Part shown: one piece after another, positions 28,059 to 36,992 of the stretch
Layout of the letters: every line of letters starts with the position of its first letter
Numbering within the stretch: position 1 is the stretch's first letter
Assembly (NCBI RefSeq): GCF_029051685.1
Contig: NZ_JAACFT010000002.1
Coordinates: 186,001-250,000, forward strand
Length of the DNA stretch: 64,000 bases
Source: Bradyrhizobium sp. CSA207
GTDB lineage: Bacteria; Pseudomonadota; Alphaproteobacteria; Rhizobiales; Xanthobacteraceae
Reading direction: 5' to 3'
The notes under the pieces: generated by a model
Told to the model about the DNA's origin: nothing
Databases searched by the model: none
The model's input: the letters and a program-made list of their open reading frames with translations, nothing else
Program-made: the position numbers and the translations under genes

Positions 28059-29807
28059 ATGGCAGCCGTTCCCGGCCTCCGCCGTTCAGAGCTCGGTGAC
28101 GCGCTGCGCGCTTGTCGCACGGCGTTCATCGGCGTCGGCTTGATGAGCTGCATGATCAACCTGCTCTATTTGACCGGGTCGATCTTCATGCTGGAGGTCT
28201 ATGACCGGGTGCTGCCCAGCCGCAGCATCCCGACGCTGGTCGGCCTGATCATTCTGGCCAGCTTCCTCTATATGGCGCAGGGCGTGCTCGACATGATCCG
28301 CGGGCGCATCCTGGGACGGGTCGGAACCACGCTCGACGAAGCCCTGAACAAGCGCGTGTTCGACACCATCGTGCGCCTGCCGCTGCTGATCGGCAGCCGC
28401 AATGAAGGTCTTCAGCCGCTGCGCGATCTCGACAATGTCCGCTCCTTCCTCGGCGGCATGGGACCGAGCGCGTTCTTCGATCTGCCCTGGCTGCCGCTCT
28501 ATCTCGCCATCTGCTTCGCCTTCCACGTCATGATCGGCGTCACGGCGCTGGTCGGCGCCATCATCCTGGTCGGACTGACCCTGGTCACCGAATTCATGTC
28601 CCGCCAGCCGGCGCGCGAAGCCATGGGGCTCGCTGCGCAGCGCAACGACATTGCCCAATCCAGCCGCCGCAACGCCGAAGTATTGGTATCGATGGGCATG
28701 GCCGGCCGGCTGAACGAGCGCTGGAGCGAGGCCAACGAAAAATATCTCGCTGGCAATCAGCACGCCAGCGACGTCGCCGGCGGTCTCGGCGCGGTCGCCA
28801 AAGTGCTGCGCATGATGCTGCAATCGGCCGTGCTCGCAGTCGGCGCCTATCTCGTCATCCACCAGGAGGCGACTGCCGGCATCATCATCGCGGGATCGAT
28901 CCTCTCGGCGCGCGCGCTGGCGCCGGTCGATCTTGCGATCGCGCATTGGAAATCCTTCGTCGCGGCACGCCAGAGCTGGCAGCGCCTCAGCCGTCTTCTT
29001 GAACAGATGCCGGCGCAGGCGATGCCGACCCAGTTGCAGGCGCCCACCAGCCGCCTCTCGGTCGAAGGCGTCGCCATGGTGCCGCCCGGCGATCAGCGCC
29101 TCATTGTTCAGGACGTCACCTTTGCGCTTGAAGCCGGCAATGGCCTCGGCGTGATCGGGCCGAGCGGCTCCGGCAAATCGTCGCTGATCCGCGCGCTGGT
29201 CGGCGTCTGGCAGCCGGTGCGCGGCAAGGTGAGGCTCGACGGCGCGGCGCTCGACCAATGGTCGCCCGACATGCTCGGGCGTCACATCGGCTACCTGCCG
29301 CAGGACGTCGAATTGTTCGGCGGCAGCATCGCGCAGAACATCAGCCGCTTCGATCCCGAAGCCAGCTCCGACGCCATCATTGCCGCGGCCAAGGAGGCCG
29401 GCGTGCACGAGATGATCATCAAGATGCGCGAGGGCTACAACACGCAGGTCGGCGAGCAGGGCACCTCGCTCTCCGCAGGCCAGGCGCAGCGCGTGGCGCT
29501 GGCGCGCGCGCTCTACGGCAATCCGTTCCTGATCGTGCTCGACGAGCCCAACTCCAATCTCGACACCGAAGGCGACGAGGCGCTGACCCGCGCCATCCGC
29601 TCTTCACGTGAGCGCGGCGCCATCGTCGTCGTGGTGGCGCACCGGCCGATCGGCGTTGAGGCGGTCGACCAGATCCTGGTGCTGCGCGACGGCCGCATGC
29701 AGGCCTTCGGGCCAAAGGAGCAGATCCTCGCCCAGGTGCTCCAGCCGCGCGTGACGCCACCGGCACCGATCAAGATCGTCAGCGAAGGCGGAGTGGCCAA
29801 GTCATGA
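28059..29807 (+). CDS. Type I secretion ABC transporter (PrtD-like ATPase/permease)
   Basis: A 582-residue fused membrane/ATPase half-transporter. Six membrane segments lie in the first ~300 residues (for example SCMINLLYLTGSIFMLEVYD near the N-terminus). The ATPase has Walker A GPSGSGKSS (~367-375), signature LSAGQAQRVALARAL and Walker B LIVLDEPNSNLD. There is no N-terminal C39 peptidase or CLD domain, so it belongs to the PrtD/AprD class that exports RTX proteins with C-terminal signals. It overlaps the membrane-fusion gene by 4 nt. A GGGGC-TTTG-GCCCC hairpin lies 20-35 nt upstream. No substrate or TolC-type gene is adjacent; the giant protein at 4745 is a candidate cargo. Confidence 0.92.
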   Translation: MAAVPGLRRSELGDALRACRTAFIGVGLMSCMINLLYLTGSIFMLEVYDRVLPSRSIPTLVGLIILASFLYMAQGVLDMIRGRILGRVGTTLDEALNKRVFDTIVRLPLLIGSRNEGLQPLRDLDNVRSFLGGMGPSAFFDLPWLPLYLAICFAFHVMIGVTALVGAIILVGLTLVTEFMSRQPAREAMGLAAQRNDIAQSSRRNAEVLVSMGMAGRLNERWSEANEKYLAGNQHASDVAGGLGAVAKVLRMMLQSAVLAVGAYLVIHQEATAGIIIAGSILSARALAPVDLAIAHWKSFVAARQSWQRLSRLLEQMPAQAMPTQLQAPTSRLSVEGVAMVPPGDQRLIVQDVTFALEAGNGLGVIGPSGSGKSSLIRALVGVWQPVRGKVRLDGAALDQWSPDMLGRHIGYLPQDVELFGGSIAQNISRFDPEASSDAIIAAAKEAGVHEMIIKMREGYNTQVGEQGTSLSAGQAQRVALARALYGNPFLIVLDEPNSNLDTEGDEALTRAIRSSRERGAIVVVVAHRPIGVEAVDQILVLRDGRMQAFGPKEQILAQVLQPRVTPPAPIKIVSEGGVAKS

Positions 29808-31138
29808 GCACGATGGCGATTGGCGGCGGCAAGCCCGCCGCGAAAAGAAGCGTCCGAGAGTCGATCCGGTTTCACCTGATCCTCGGCCTCGCGATCGTGC
29901 TCGTCCTGGCCGTCGGTCTCGGCGGCTGGTCCTCCACCGTGCTGATCTCCGGCGCGCTGATCGCGCCGGGCCAGATCGTGGTCGAATCCAACGTCAAGAA
30001 GGTGCAGCATCCGACCGGCGGCGTGGTCGGCGAATTGCGCGCCCGCGACGGCGACGTGGTCAAGGCCGGCGATATCGTGGTGCGGCTCGACGACACCGTC
30101 ACCAAGGCCAACCTAGCCATCGTCACCAAGAATCTCGACGCGGCGCAGGTGCGCGCGGCGCGACTCCAGGCCGAGCAGCGCGGGATCGACAAGATCGACT
30201 TCCCGCAATCGCTGCTCGACCGCAGCAACGATCCCGAAGTCAAGACACTGCTCTCCGCCGAAACCAAGCTGTTCGACGTCCGCGTCAACGGCCGCGCCGG
30301 CCAGAAGGCGCAGCTTCGCGAGCGCATACAGCAGCTCAACGAGGAGATCGAGGGTCTCTCCGCGCAGGAGCGAGCCAAGGACAAGGAAATCTCGCTGGTG
30401 CAGCAGGAGCTCATCGGTGTGCGCGATCTCTATGAGAAGCACCTGGTGCAGATATCGCGCCTGACTACGCTCGAGCGCGATAGCGCCCGCCTCAACGGCG
30501 AGCGTGCGCAGTACATCGCCTCGCGGGCGCAGGCCAAGGGCAAGATCACCGAGACCGAGCTCCAGATCATCCAGGTCGACAAGGACATGGTCAGCGAGGT
30601 CTCCAAGGACCTGCGCGAAACCAACGACAAGATCGGCGAATTGATCGAGCGCAAGGTCGCTGCCGAGGATCAGCTCCGCCGCGTCGATATCCGCGCGCCG
30701 CAGGACGGCATGGTGCTGCAATCGACCGTGCATACCGTTGGCGGTGTCGTTACCGCCGGCGACGCTCTCATGCTGATCGTGCCGCAGGCCGACGACCTCC
30801 AGGTCGAAGCCAAGGTCAATCCGGCCGATATCGACAAGCTCCAGATCGGCCAGAAGACGCTGTTGCGCCTCTCCGCCTTCAACCAGCGCACCACGCCCGA
30901 GCTCAGCGGCGTCGTCAGCCGTGTCTCGCCCGACGTCACCACCGACCAGCGCACGGGCCAGAGCTACTACACCATCCGCGTCTCGATGCCGGCGGAGGAG
31001 CTCGCCCGCCTCGGCGACTCCAGAATGATCCCCGGCATGCCGGTGGAAGCCTTCGTCCAGACCGGCGACCGCACCATGCTGTCCTATTTGATGAAGCCGC
31101 TGCACGACCAGTTCATGCGGGCATTCCGCGAGAAGTGA
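29804..31138 (+). CDS. Type I secretion membrane fusion protein (HlyD/PrtE family)
   Basis: A 444-residue adaptor with a short cytoplasmic N-terminus and one membrane segment (~28-48). A biotinyl-lipoyl-like half-motif follows (VVGELRARDGDVVKAGDIVVRLDD). Next comes a long alpha-helical hairpin (~100-275, with heptads such as LRERIQQLNEEIEGLSAQE) and the returning lipoyl/beta-barrel section (VDIRAPQDGMVLQSTVHTVG, PGMPVEAFVQTGDRTMLSYL). The start overlaps the ABC transporter stop (ATGA), so the two are translated together. It links the inner-membrane exporter to an outer-membrane TolC-type channel encoded elsewhere. Confidence 0.93.
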   Translation: MSTMAIGGGKPAAKRSVRESIRFHLILGLAIVLVLAVGLGGWSSTVLISGALIAPGQIVVESNVKKVQHPTGGVVGELRARDGDVVKAGDIVVRLDDTVTKANLAIVTKNLDAAQVRAARLQAEQRGIDKIDFPQSLLDRSNDPEVKTLLSAETKLFDVRVNGRAGQKAQLRERIQQLNEEIEGLSAQERAKDKEISLVQQELIGVRDLYEKHLVQISRLTTLERDSARLNGERAQYIASRAQAKGKITETELQIIQVDKDMVSEVSKDLRETNDKIGELIERKVAAEDQLRRVDIRAPQDGMVLQSTVHTVGGVVTAGDALMLIVPQADDLQVEAKVNPADIDKLQIGQKTLLRLSAFNQRTTPELSGVVSRVSPDVTTDQRTGQSYYTIRVSMPAEELARLGDSRMIPGMPVEAFVQTGDRTMLSYLMKPLHDQFMRAFREK

Positions 31139-31171
31139 CGCGCGAAAGCGCGTCATCTTAGAGGTGCTCGT

Positions 31172-31278
31172 TGTCATCGCCCGGCTTGACCGGGCGATCC
31201 AGTATTCCAGAGGCGGCTGTGATTGAGCCGGGACGCCGCGGCGTACTGGATGCCCCGGTCAGGCCGGAGCATGACGGC
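31172..31278. repeat. Family D palindromic repeat, copy 1
   Basis: Arms GTCATCGCCCGGCTTGACCG + GGCGATCCAGTA and TACTGGATGCCCCGGTC + GGAGCATGACGGC. Other copies are at 33226, 44120 and 45841, always close behind a gene end. Confidence 0.87.
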
Positions 31279-31369
31279 GGTGTGCGTGATGCGCAGGCCG
31301 CCTTTCACTGACGAACTGCTCTCGTTCTTGCTATAGTTCGGCCCAGCCCCAGCAACCCGGCGTCGAACA

Positions 31370-32848
31370 ATGCAGTCCATCCACTCCCCACCGCCCATCG
31401 CGACCGAAGCCTTCACCGATGCGACCGCGGCCGTCGCCCGCCTCGAAGAGATCTACGAGCGCAACACGAAATTCCTGCGCGACCGGTTCGAGGCCTATGT
31501 CAATGGTGAAGCGATCGCGGCGCGCGCGCGGGCCTACTATCCCTTCGTCCGTGTCACAACGGCGACGTATGCGCGGCTGGACTCGCGTCTGTCCTATGGC
31601 TTCGTCGCCCGGCCGGGCGTGCATGAAACCAGCGTGACACGGCCGGACCTGTTCCGGACTTATCTCACCGAGCAGATCGGGTTGTTGATCCAGAACCACG
31701 GCGTGCCGGTCGAGGTCGGCGAGTCCGGCGAGCCGGTTCCCGTCCACTTCGCCTATCGCCGCGACATCAACATCGAAGCTGCCATCACCACCAGCGAGAA
31801 CTCGCCCGTCACGCGATCGCTGCGTGACGCGTTCGACGTGCCCGATCTCGCCACCATGGACGATGCGATCGCCGACGGCACCTTCGAGCTGCAGCCGGGC
31901 GCGCCCGAACCGCTGTCCTTGTTTCGCGCTGCCCGCGTCGATTACTCGCTGCGCCGGCTCTATCACTACACCGGCACCGATCCCGAGCATTTCCAGAATT
32001 TCGTGATCTTCACCAACTACCAGTTCTATGTCGATGCCTTCGCTCAGCTTTGCCAGCAGCGCCTCCAGTCGGGCGAGGCCGGCCTCGAAGCCTTCGTCGC
32101 GCCCGGTAACGTCAGCACGCGCTCCGGCGGCGCAACGACGGGCGTTGCGCCTGCGCGCGCGCCACAGATGCCGGCCTTCCATCTGGTCGCGCCCGGCTAT
32201 CGCGGCATCAGCCTGATCAATATCGGCACCGGCCCGTCAAACGCGAGGAACGTCACCGACCACGTCGCCGTGCTGCGGCCGCATGCCTGGCTGATGCTCG
32301 GGCACTGCGCGGGCTTGCGCAATACGCAGCGCCTCGGTGATTACGTGCTGGCGCATGGCTATGTGCGCGAGGACCACGTGCTAGATCGCGAGCTGCCGCT
32401 GTGGGTGCCGATTCCGGCGCTTGCGGAGATGCAGGTCGCGCTCGAGGAGGCGGTCGAGGATGTCACCGGGCTGGAAGGTTTCGAGCTCAAGCGTCTGATG
32501 CGCACCGGCACCGTCGCCAGCGTCGACAACCGCAACTGGGAGATCAGCGGACCCGAGGTCATTCGCCGCTTGTCGCAATCGCGCGCGGTTGCGCTCGACA
32601 TGGAATCGGCCGCGATCGCGGCCAACGGCTATCGCTTCCGCGTTCCCTATGGCACGCTACTGTGTGTCTCCGACAAGCCGCTGCACGGCGAGATCAAGCT
32701 CGCAGGCATGGCCAGCGAATTCTACCGCCGCCGCGTCGGCCAGCATCTCGAGATCGGCCTCAAGGCGCTGGAGCGGCTCAAGCAGCAGGAGTCGGAGCGG
32801 CTGCATTCGCGTAAGCTCCGCAGTTTCGCCGAAGTGGCGTTTCAGTAG
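31370..32848 (+). CDS. amn: AMP nucleosidase
   Basis: A 492-residue cytoplasmic enzyme that hydrolyses AMP to adenine and ribose 5-phosphate. The N-terminal ~180 residues match the AMP-nucleosidase-specific domain (YYPFVRVTTATYARLDSRLSYGFV). The C-terminal half is a purine-nucleoside-phosphorylase-like fold with FHLVAPGYRGISLINIGTGPSNARN, LMLGHCAGLRNTQRLGDYVL and the active-site-region VALDMESAAIAANGYRFRVPYG. The length is that of the family. It is monocistronic or followed by the small DUF1488 gene 82 nt on. Confidence 0.95.
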   Translation: MQSIHSPPPIATEAFTDATAAVARLEEIYERNTKFLRDRFEAYVNGEAIAARARAYYPFVRVTTATYARLDSRLSYGFVARPGVHETSVTRPDLFRTYLTEQIGLLIQNHGVPVEVGESGEPVPVHFAYRRDINIEAAITTSENSPVTRSLRDAFDVPDLATMDDAIADGTFELQPGAPEPLSLFRAARVDYSLRRLYHYTGTDPEHFQNFVIFTNYQFYVDAFAQLCQQRLQSGEAGLEAFVAPGNVSTRSGGATTGVAPARAPQMPAFHLVAPGYRGISLINIGTGPSNARNVTDHVAVLRPHAWLMLGHCAGLRNTQRLGDYVLAHGYVREDHVLDRELPLWVPIPALAEMQVALEEAVEDVTGLEGFELKRLMRTGTVASVDNRNWEISGPEVIRRLSQSRAVALDMESAAIAANGYRFRVPYGTLLCVSDKPLHGEIKLAGMASEFYRRRVGQHLEIGLKALERLKQQESERLHSRKLRSFAEVAFQ

Positions 32849-32930
32849 AGGTGGCGCTCCTGTCGCTTTGCTGCTGACAGGAGCGGAGATTTTCAGCATT
32901 GTCGGCGCGGGGCCGACCGGACCGCTTTGG

Positions 32931-33206
32931 ATGCCGCTGACGCGCGACAGGATTATTGGCCATGACCTCGAACGGCTGGCTTTCCGCTTCACCATGCTGG
33001 ACGATGGCGATGTCGTGCATTGCCAGATCAGCGATGCCGCGATGGACGAGCTCGCGGGCATGCAGGGCACCGAAAGCAGCGCGCGGCAGGCGCAGTTCAT
33101 GTCCTTGCGCGAGACCATCGAGCGTATCGCCTCAGATCTCTACGACGAGGCGCCGCGGTTCAAAGGCTACGTGGTGCGGATTTTCATGCGGCATTTGGGG
33201 AGGTAG
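32931..33206 (+). CDS. DUF1488-like small protein
   Basis: A 91-residue protein starting at ATG 32931. The sequence (FRFTMLDDGDVVHCQISDAA, DELAGMQGT, ERIASDLYDEAP) follows the DUF1488 pattern found as short stand-alone proteins in rhizobia. Their function is unknown. It could be read through from the AMP nucleosidase gene. A longer upstream extension of the frame overlaps that gene and is not credible. Confidence 0.7.
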   Translation: MPLTRDRIIGHDLERLAFRFTMLDDGDVVHCQISDAAMDELAGMQGTESSARQAQFMSLRETIERIASDLYDEAPRFKGYVVRIFMRHLGR

Positions 33207-33225
33207 CTGTAGCTCCACTCTCCGC

Positions 33226-33331
33226 TGTCATGCCCCGGCTTGACCGGGGCATCCAGTACGCCGCGGCCCATCGATTCAACTACAACTGTCTCGGAGTACT
33301 GGATCGCCCGGTCAAGCCGGGCGATGACGGC
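33226..33331. repeat. Family D palindromic repeat, copy 2
   Basis: Arms GTCATGCCCCGGCTTGACCG + GGCATCCAGTAC and GTACTGGATCGCCCGGTCAA + GGGCGATGACGGC, between two convergent genes. Confidence 0.87.
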
Positions 33332-33378
33332 AGTGTTGGTGGCGATACTGCTCCCACTTACTTGAGCTGTGATGCATC

Positions 33379-33861
33379 TCACCCCTCCAGCTTGTTCAGC
33401 AGCAGCTTCAGCGCCGTCGCCGCGAACGTCTGCATGTTCGCGAACCTGTCGTTGCTACCCGTCTCCAGCGTCATCACCTCCGCGGCGGGACCGGTGACCG
33501 CCATGCAGCTGTGGCCGGCCGCATCGCCGTAGCGGTTGCCGGTGGGGCCGGCGGCGCCGGTTTCGGACAGTCCCCAGTCGCAGCCGAAACGGCCCCGCAC
33601 CTGTTCGGCCAGCAGGTTGGCATAAGGCTCCGACGACGAGCGAAAGCCCTTCATGCCGTCATCCGAAATATCCATCAGCACGCGCCGTGCATCGCGGGTG
33701 TAGACTACGGCGCCGCCGAGAAAGTAGGCCGACGCGCCGGGCACCGCGAGCAGGCTGGCCGAGATCAGGCCACCGGTCGAGGATTCCGCGACCGCGATGG
33801 TCTGCTTGCGCGCGATCAGTTTTGCCGCGACCTGTTCCGCAATGCCGACGAGCTCTTTCAT
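33379..33861 (-). CDS. CinA-family protein (stand-alone C-terminal domain, nicotinamide-nucleotide amidase-like)
   Basis: A 160-residue protein from the ATG at 33861; a start 8 codons earlier at 33885 is also possible. It carries only the CinA C-terminal domain: AVAESSTGGLISASLLAVPGAS, FLGGAVVYT and SETGAAGPTGNRYG, the motifs of PncC-type NMN deamidases. This branch has HSCMAV where typical members carry a GTV(Y/F)I(A/G) segment, so activity on NMN is uncertain. Confidence 0.82.
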   Translation of the reverse strand: MKELVGIAEQVAAKLIARKQTIAVAESSTGGLISASLLAVPGASAYFLGGAVVYTRDARRVLMDISDDGMKGFRSSSEPYANLLAEQVRGRFGCDWGLSETGAAGPTGNRYGDAAGHSCMAVTGPAAEVMTLETGSNDRFANMQTFAATALKLLLNKLEG

Positions 33862-34026
33862 GTCCTGTACCCCTGATCCTTGCAACCGAGCTGTGCCTTC
33901 CTAGCATATGACAGCGTCATGGGCCGAGTTGCGGGCGGCGGGTGGGCCTGATTGAATGGCGCGACGCAAGACGGTGCGGCGAAGCGCGGCGCAGAAGACA
34001 AGAGGAAACGTGAAAAGGGAGACGTC

Positions 34027-35085
34027 ATGGCGTCCCTGATCGCCGGCGGGGTGGATTGCGACGTGCATCCGGCCGTGCCGCATCTGACCAGCCTGCTGCC
34101 GTACCTGAGCGACTATTGGCGCGACCAGGTGACGACGCGCGGCATGGTCGATCTCGTCTCGCAATCCTATCCGGAGAACTCGCCGATCACGGCGCGCCCC
34201 GACTGGCGCCCCGCCAGCGGCAAGCCGGGCGAAAGCCTGGAGGACATGCAGCGCCACGTGCTCGATCCCTTCCAGGTCTCTCGCGCCATCTGCAATCCGA
34301 TCTACGGCGTGCAGATGGTATTTTCCGAGGATTTGCAAGCCGCGTTCTGCCGCGCGCTTAACGACTGGCTCGCCAAGGAATGGCTCGACCGCGACCCGCG
34401 GCTGCGCGGCTCGATCGTGATCCCGACGCAAAGTGTCGAGAAGTCCGTTGCCGAGATCGAGCGCTGTGCGACGGATCGCCGTTTCGTGCAGGTGCTGATG
34501 CTTGTGATGGGCGACACGCCGCTCGGCAAGCGCGCGCTGTGGCCGATCTATGAGGCTGCGGAACGTCTGGAACTCGCGGTGGGCATCCACGCCGGTTCCG
34601 CCTATCACAATCCGCCGACCGCAGTGGGCTGGGGCTCCTACCACATCGAGGACTATGTCGGTCAGGCCCAGGCGTTCCAGACTCAGCTCACCAGCCTGAT
34701 CGTCGAGGGCGTGTTTGTCCGCCACCCGCGGCTGAAGATGGTGATGCTGGAATCCGGCGTCTCCTGGATCTCCCCTTATCTCTGGCGCCTGCACAAGTTC
34801 TGGCGCGGGGTGCGGATGGAGACGCCGTGGGTCGACCGCGCTCCGCTGGAGATTGTGCGCAGCAACATCCGCTTCTCATTACAGCCATTTGACGCGCCGC
34901 CGGACGAGGCGACATTAATTCGCCTGTTTGATCATATGCAGTCGGACGAATTGGTCCTATTCTCCACGGACTATCCGCACTGGCAGTTCGACGGCCAGGA
35001 CGCGCTGCCCGAAGGTCTCACCGCCGATCTCGTGCGCAAGATCATGATCGATAATCCGCATGCAACCTATCCCCGCCTGACGTGA
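34027..35085 (+). CDS. Amidohydrolase family 2 (metal-dependent TIM-barrel hydrolase), first paralog
   Basis: A 352-residue protein. ATG 34027 has GGGAG about 8 nt upstream. Family features are the N-terminal DCDVHPAV (metal-binding Asp/His strand 1), the mid-chain GIHAGSA histidine, LESGVSWISPYLWRLHKFW, and the C-terminal FSTDYPHWQFD with the conserved Asp. This group includes ACMSD-type decarboxylases and hydrolases of aromatic acids. It is followed 25 nt on by a paralog with matching motifs and then by a Rieske protein, so it forms part of a three-gene unit probably acting on an aromatic or lactone compound. The substrate is not known. Confidence 0.88.
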   Translation: MASLIAGGVDCDVHPAVPHLTSLLPYLSDYWRDQVTTRGMVDLVSQSYPENSPITARPDWRPASGKPGESLEDMQRHVLDPFQVSRAICNPIYGVQMVFSEDLQAAFCRALNDWLAKEWLDRDPRLRGSIVIPTQSVEKSVAEIERCATDRRFVQVLMLVMGDTPLGKRALWPIYEAAERLELAVGIHAGSAYHNPPTAVGWGSYHIEDYVGQAQAFQTQLTSLIVEGVFVRHPRLKMVMLESGVSWISPYLWRLHKFWRGVRMETPWVDRAPLEIVRSNIRFSLQPFDAPPDEATLIRLFDHMQSDELVLFSTDYPHWQFDGQDALPEGLTADLVRKIMIDNPHATYPRLT

Positions 35086-35110
35086 GCCCACTGCCAAAGG
35101 AGGCAAGGCG

Positions 35111-36220
35111 ATGAATATCCAGTTCCGCGAGAGCCAAGAAGCCGCTTCCCCCCTGACCGACAAAACCGCAATCGCGGACTGCGACATCCACCCGGCACGC
35201 GCCACCCGCACCGAGCTCTATCCCTATCTCGCCAAACGCTGGCAGCATCATCTCGAAGTCTACGGCGTCCATGCCTATCAGGGCATGATGGAGGGGCCAC
35301 CCTATCCGAAGGCCCAGCCCAACGCCTCGCGCCGCGATGCCTATCCGCCGGAGGGCGGTCCGCAGGGCTCCTCGCTCTCCTTCATGCAGCAACAGCTGCT
35401 CGATCCCAACAACGTGCAACTCGGCGTACTCAATCCGCTCAACACGGGGCAGGGGATCCGAAATCACGAGCTATCGGCCGCGCTGTGCTCTGCGATCAAC
35501 GACTGGCAGATCGACAAATGGACCAGCAAGGACAAGCGGCTGAAGGCCTCGATCGTCGTCGGCAATGAGGATGCGCTGGCGGCCGCCGCCGAAATCCGCG
35601 AGCGCGCCGGCGACAAGAATTTCGTGCAGGTGCTCTTGCTCAGCCGCAACGTCGAGCCGCTTGGCCAGCGCCGCTATTGGCCGATCTATCAGGCCGCGGA
35701 AGAAGCGGGCCTGCCGGTCGGAGTCCACGCCTTCGGTTTCGGCGGCAACCCGATCACGCCGTCGGGCTGGCCGAGCTACTACATCGAGGAGATGGTGGGC
35801 CATTCGCAGTGCCAGCAATCGGCACTCGCGAGCCTCGTGCTCGAAGGCGTATTCGAACGCTTTCCGAAACTGAAGATGGTGATGATCGAGGCCGGCTTCG
35901 GCTGGGCGCCGTCGCTGGCCTGGCGTCTCGACAAGGTCTGGCAGCGGCTGCGCAGCGAGGTGCCGCATGTGAAGCGTCCGCCGTCGGAATATATCCGCGA
36001 GCAGGTGTGGTGGACCACGCAGCCGATGGAGGATCCGGAGCGACGCGAGGATCTGTTCGACGTCATCAAGTGGATCGGCTGGGACCGGCTGCTATTTGCG
36101 ACCGACTATCCGCATTGGGATTACGACGAGCCGTCGCGCATACTGCCGGCCGGCGTCAGCGAGGCCAATCGCGAGGCGTTTTATCTGGGCAATGCCAAGA
36201 AGCTCTACGGCATTTCCTAA
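35111..36220 (+). CDS. Amidohydrolase family 2 (metal-dependent TIM-barrel hydrolase), second paralog
   Basis: A 369-residue paralog of the preceding gene. It shares ADCDIHPAR at strand 1, VGVHAFGFGG, MIEAGFGWAPSLAWRLDKVW and FATDYPHWDYDEPSR. AGGAGGCAAGG lies just upstream of the start, and the stop overlaps the start of the Rieske gene (TAATG). The two products probably form related or mixed oligomers or act on successive intermediates; neither is proven. Confidence 0.88.
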   Translation: MNIQFRESQEAASPLTDKTAIADCDIHPARATRTELYPYLAKRWQHHLEVYGVHAYQGMMEGPPYPKAQPNASRRDAYPPEGGPQGSSLSFMQQQLLDPNNVQLGVLNPLNTGQGIRNHELSAALCSAINDWQIDKWTSKDKRLKASIVVGNEDALAAAAEIRERAGDKNFVQVLLLSRNVEPLGQRRYWPIYQAAEEAGLPVGVHAFGFGGNPITPSGWPSYYIEEMVGHSQCQQSALASLVLEGVFERFPKLKMVMIEAGFGWAPSLAWRLDKVWQRLRSEVPHVKRPPSEYIREQVWWTTQPMEDPERREDLFDVIKWIGWDRLLFATDYPHWDYDEPSRILPAGVSEANREAFYLGNAKKLYGIS

Positions 36221-36633
36221 TGGCAAGGCACGTGATTGCGCCGGTCGACGAGCTGCCGCCGGGGACGCGCAAATTCCTGGAGATCGAGGGGCGGCCGATC
36301 GCGGTCTTCAACATCAAGGGCGAGTATTTCGGCCTGATGAACCGCTGCCCGCATCAGGGCGCGGCGCTGTGCGAGGGCCCCCTGATCGGTCTCGCGCAAT
36401 CCAGCGACCCCGGTGAGATCGAATATACGAAACTCGGCGAGATCATCCGCTGCCCCTGGCATGGCTGGGAGTTCGACGTCCGCACCGGCCAATCCTATTG
36501 CGATCCACGCCGTTTCCGCGTGAAGGCGTATCCGGCTCATGTCGAGCCGGGCGCGAGCGTGGTGAAGGGACCGTATGTCGCCGAGACAATTCCGGTGCAG
36601 GTCGAGAGCGACTACGTGGTGGTGGAGCTGTAG
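36220..36633 (+). CDS. Rieske 2Fe-2S protein
   Basis: A 137-residue soluble Rieske protein. The cluster ligands are visible as CPHQGAALCEG (Cys-x-His) and IIRCPWHGWEFD (Cys-x2-His), about 40 residues apart because of an inserted segment (LIGLAQSSDPGEIEYTKLGE) that is longer than in typical ferredoxin components. It is translationally coupled to the second amidohydrolase. It could act as an electron carrier for a dioxygenase encoded elsewhere or as a subunit of an enzyme with the amidohydrolases. Confidence 0.9.
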   Translation: MARHVIAPVDELPPGTRKFLEIEGRPIAVFNIKGEYFGLMNRCPHQGAALCEGPLIGLAQSSDPGEIEYTKLGEIIRCPWHGWEFDVRTGQSYCDPRRFRVKAYPAHVEPGASVVKGPYVAETIPVQVESDYVVVEL

Positions 36634-36640
36634 GGGTCTC

Positions 36641-36792
36641 GTCATTCCGGGGCGATGCGGCGGGACCGCGCAAAGCGCGGCCCGATAGCATCGAGCTTTG
36701 ATGCGCAATTGCGCATCAGAGAATCCGTCGTGCCCCGGGAGTGCTCGGAGAAATGGATTCCGGGTTCGTGCTACGCGCGCCCCGGAATGACG
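36641..36792. repeat. Family H palindromic repeat
   Basis: A long imperfect palindrome opening GTCATTCCGGGGC and closing GCGCCCCGGAATGACG, with inner hairpins (CCGCGCAAAGCGCGG and GATGCGCAATTGCGCATC). It lies between the convergent Rieske and LysR regions. Confidence 0.82.
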
Positions 36793-36817
36793 ATGGGGCT
36801 AATGACCCGCCACAGCA

Positions 36818-36922
36818 TCATAAAGTCGGCGCCGTCTTGCCGCCGCTGCGATAGACGACCCAGGCTGCGATGATGCCGAGCAGCGACGCGAACATCAGCC
36901 AGAAGTCGGGGGAAGCCATCAT
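36818..36922 (-). CDS. Possible 34-residue membrane peptide
   Basis: A short frame directly downstream of the LysR gene in the same direction encodes a peptide with one plausible membrane segment (FWLMFASLLGIIAAWVVY). No good ribosome site precedes either of the two adjacent ATG codons, and the frame continues upstream into the LysR coding end. It is reported only because the hydrophobic stretch is clean; it may be spurious. Confidence 0.25.
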   Translation of the reverse strand: MMASPDFWLMFASLLGIIAAWVVYRSGGKTAPTL

Positions 36923-36992
36923 CGCCAGCGTGACGATCAGGCTTCTCGCGCGAGGCGCGGCAACCGATTTCCCCGCGGAAGCTGATGAGTTC

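Noticed and set aside
33952..34026. An earlier start for the first amidohydrolase
   Set aside because: The extension is low-complexity and charged, with no ribosome site. ATG 34027 has one and opens the family domain.
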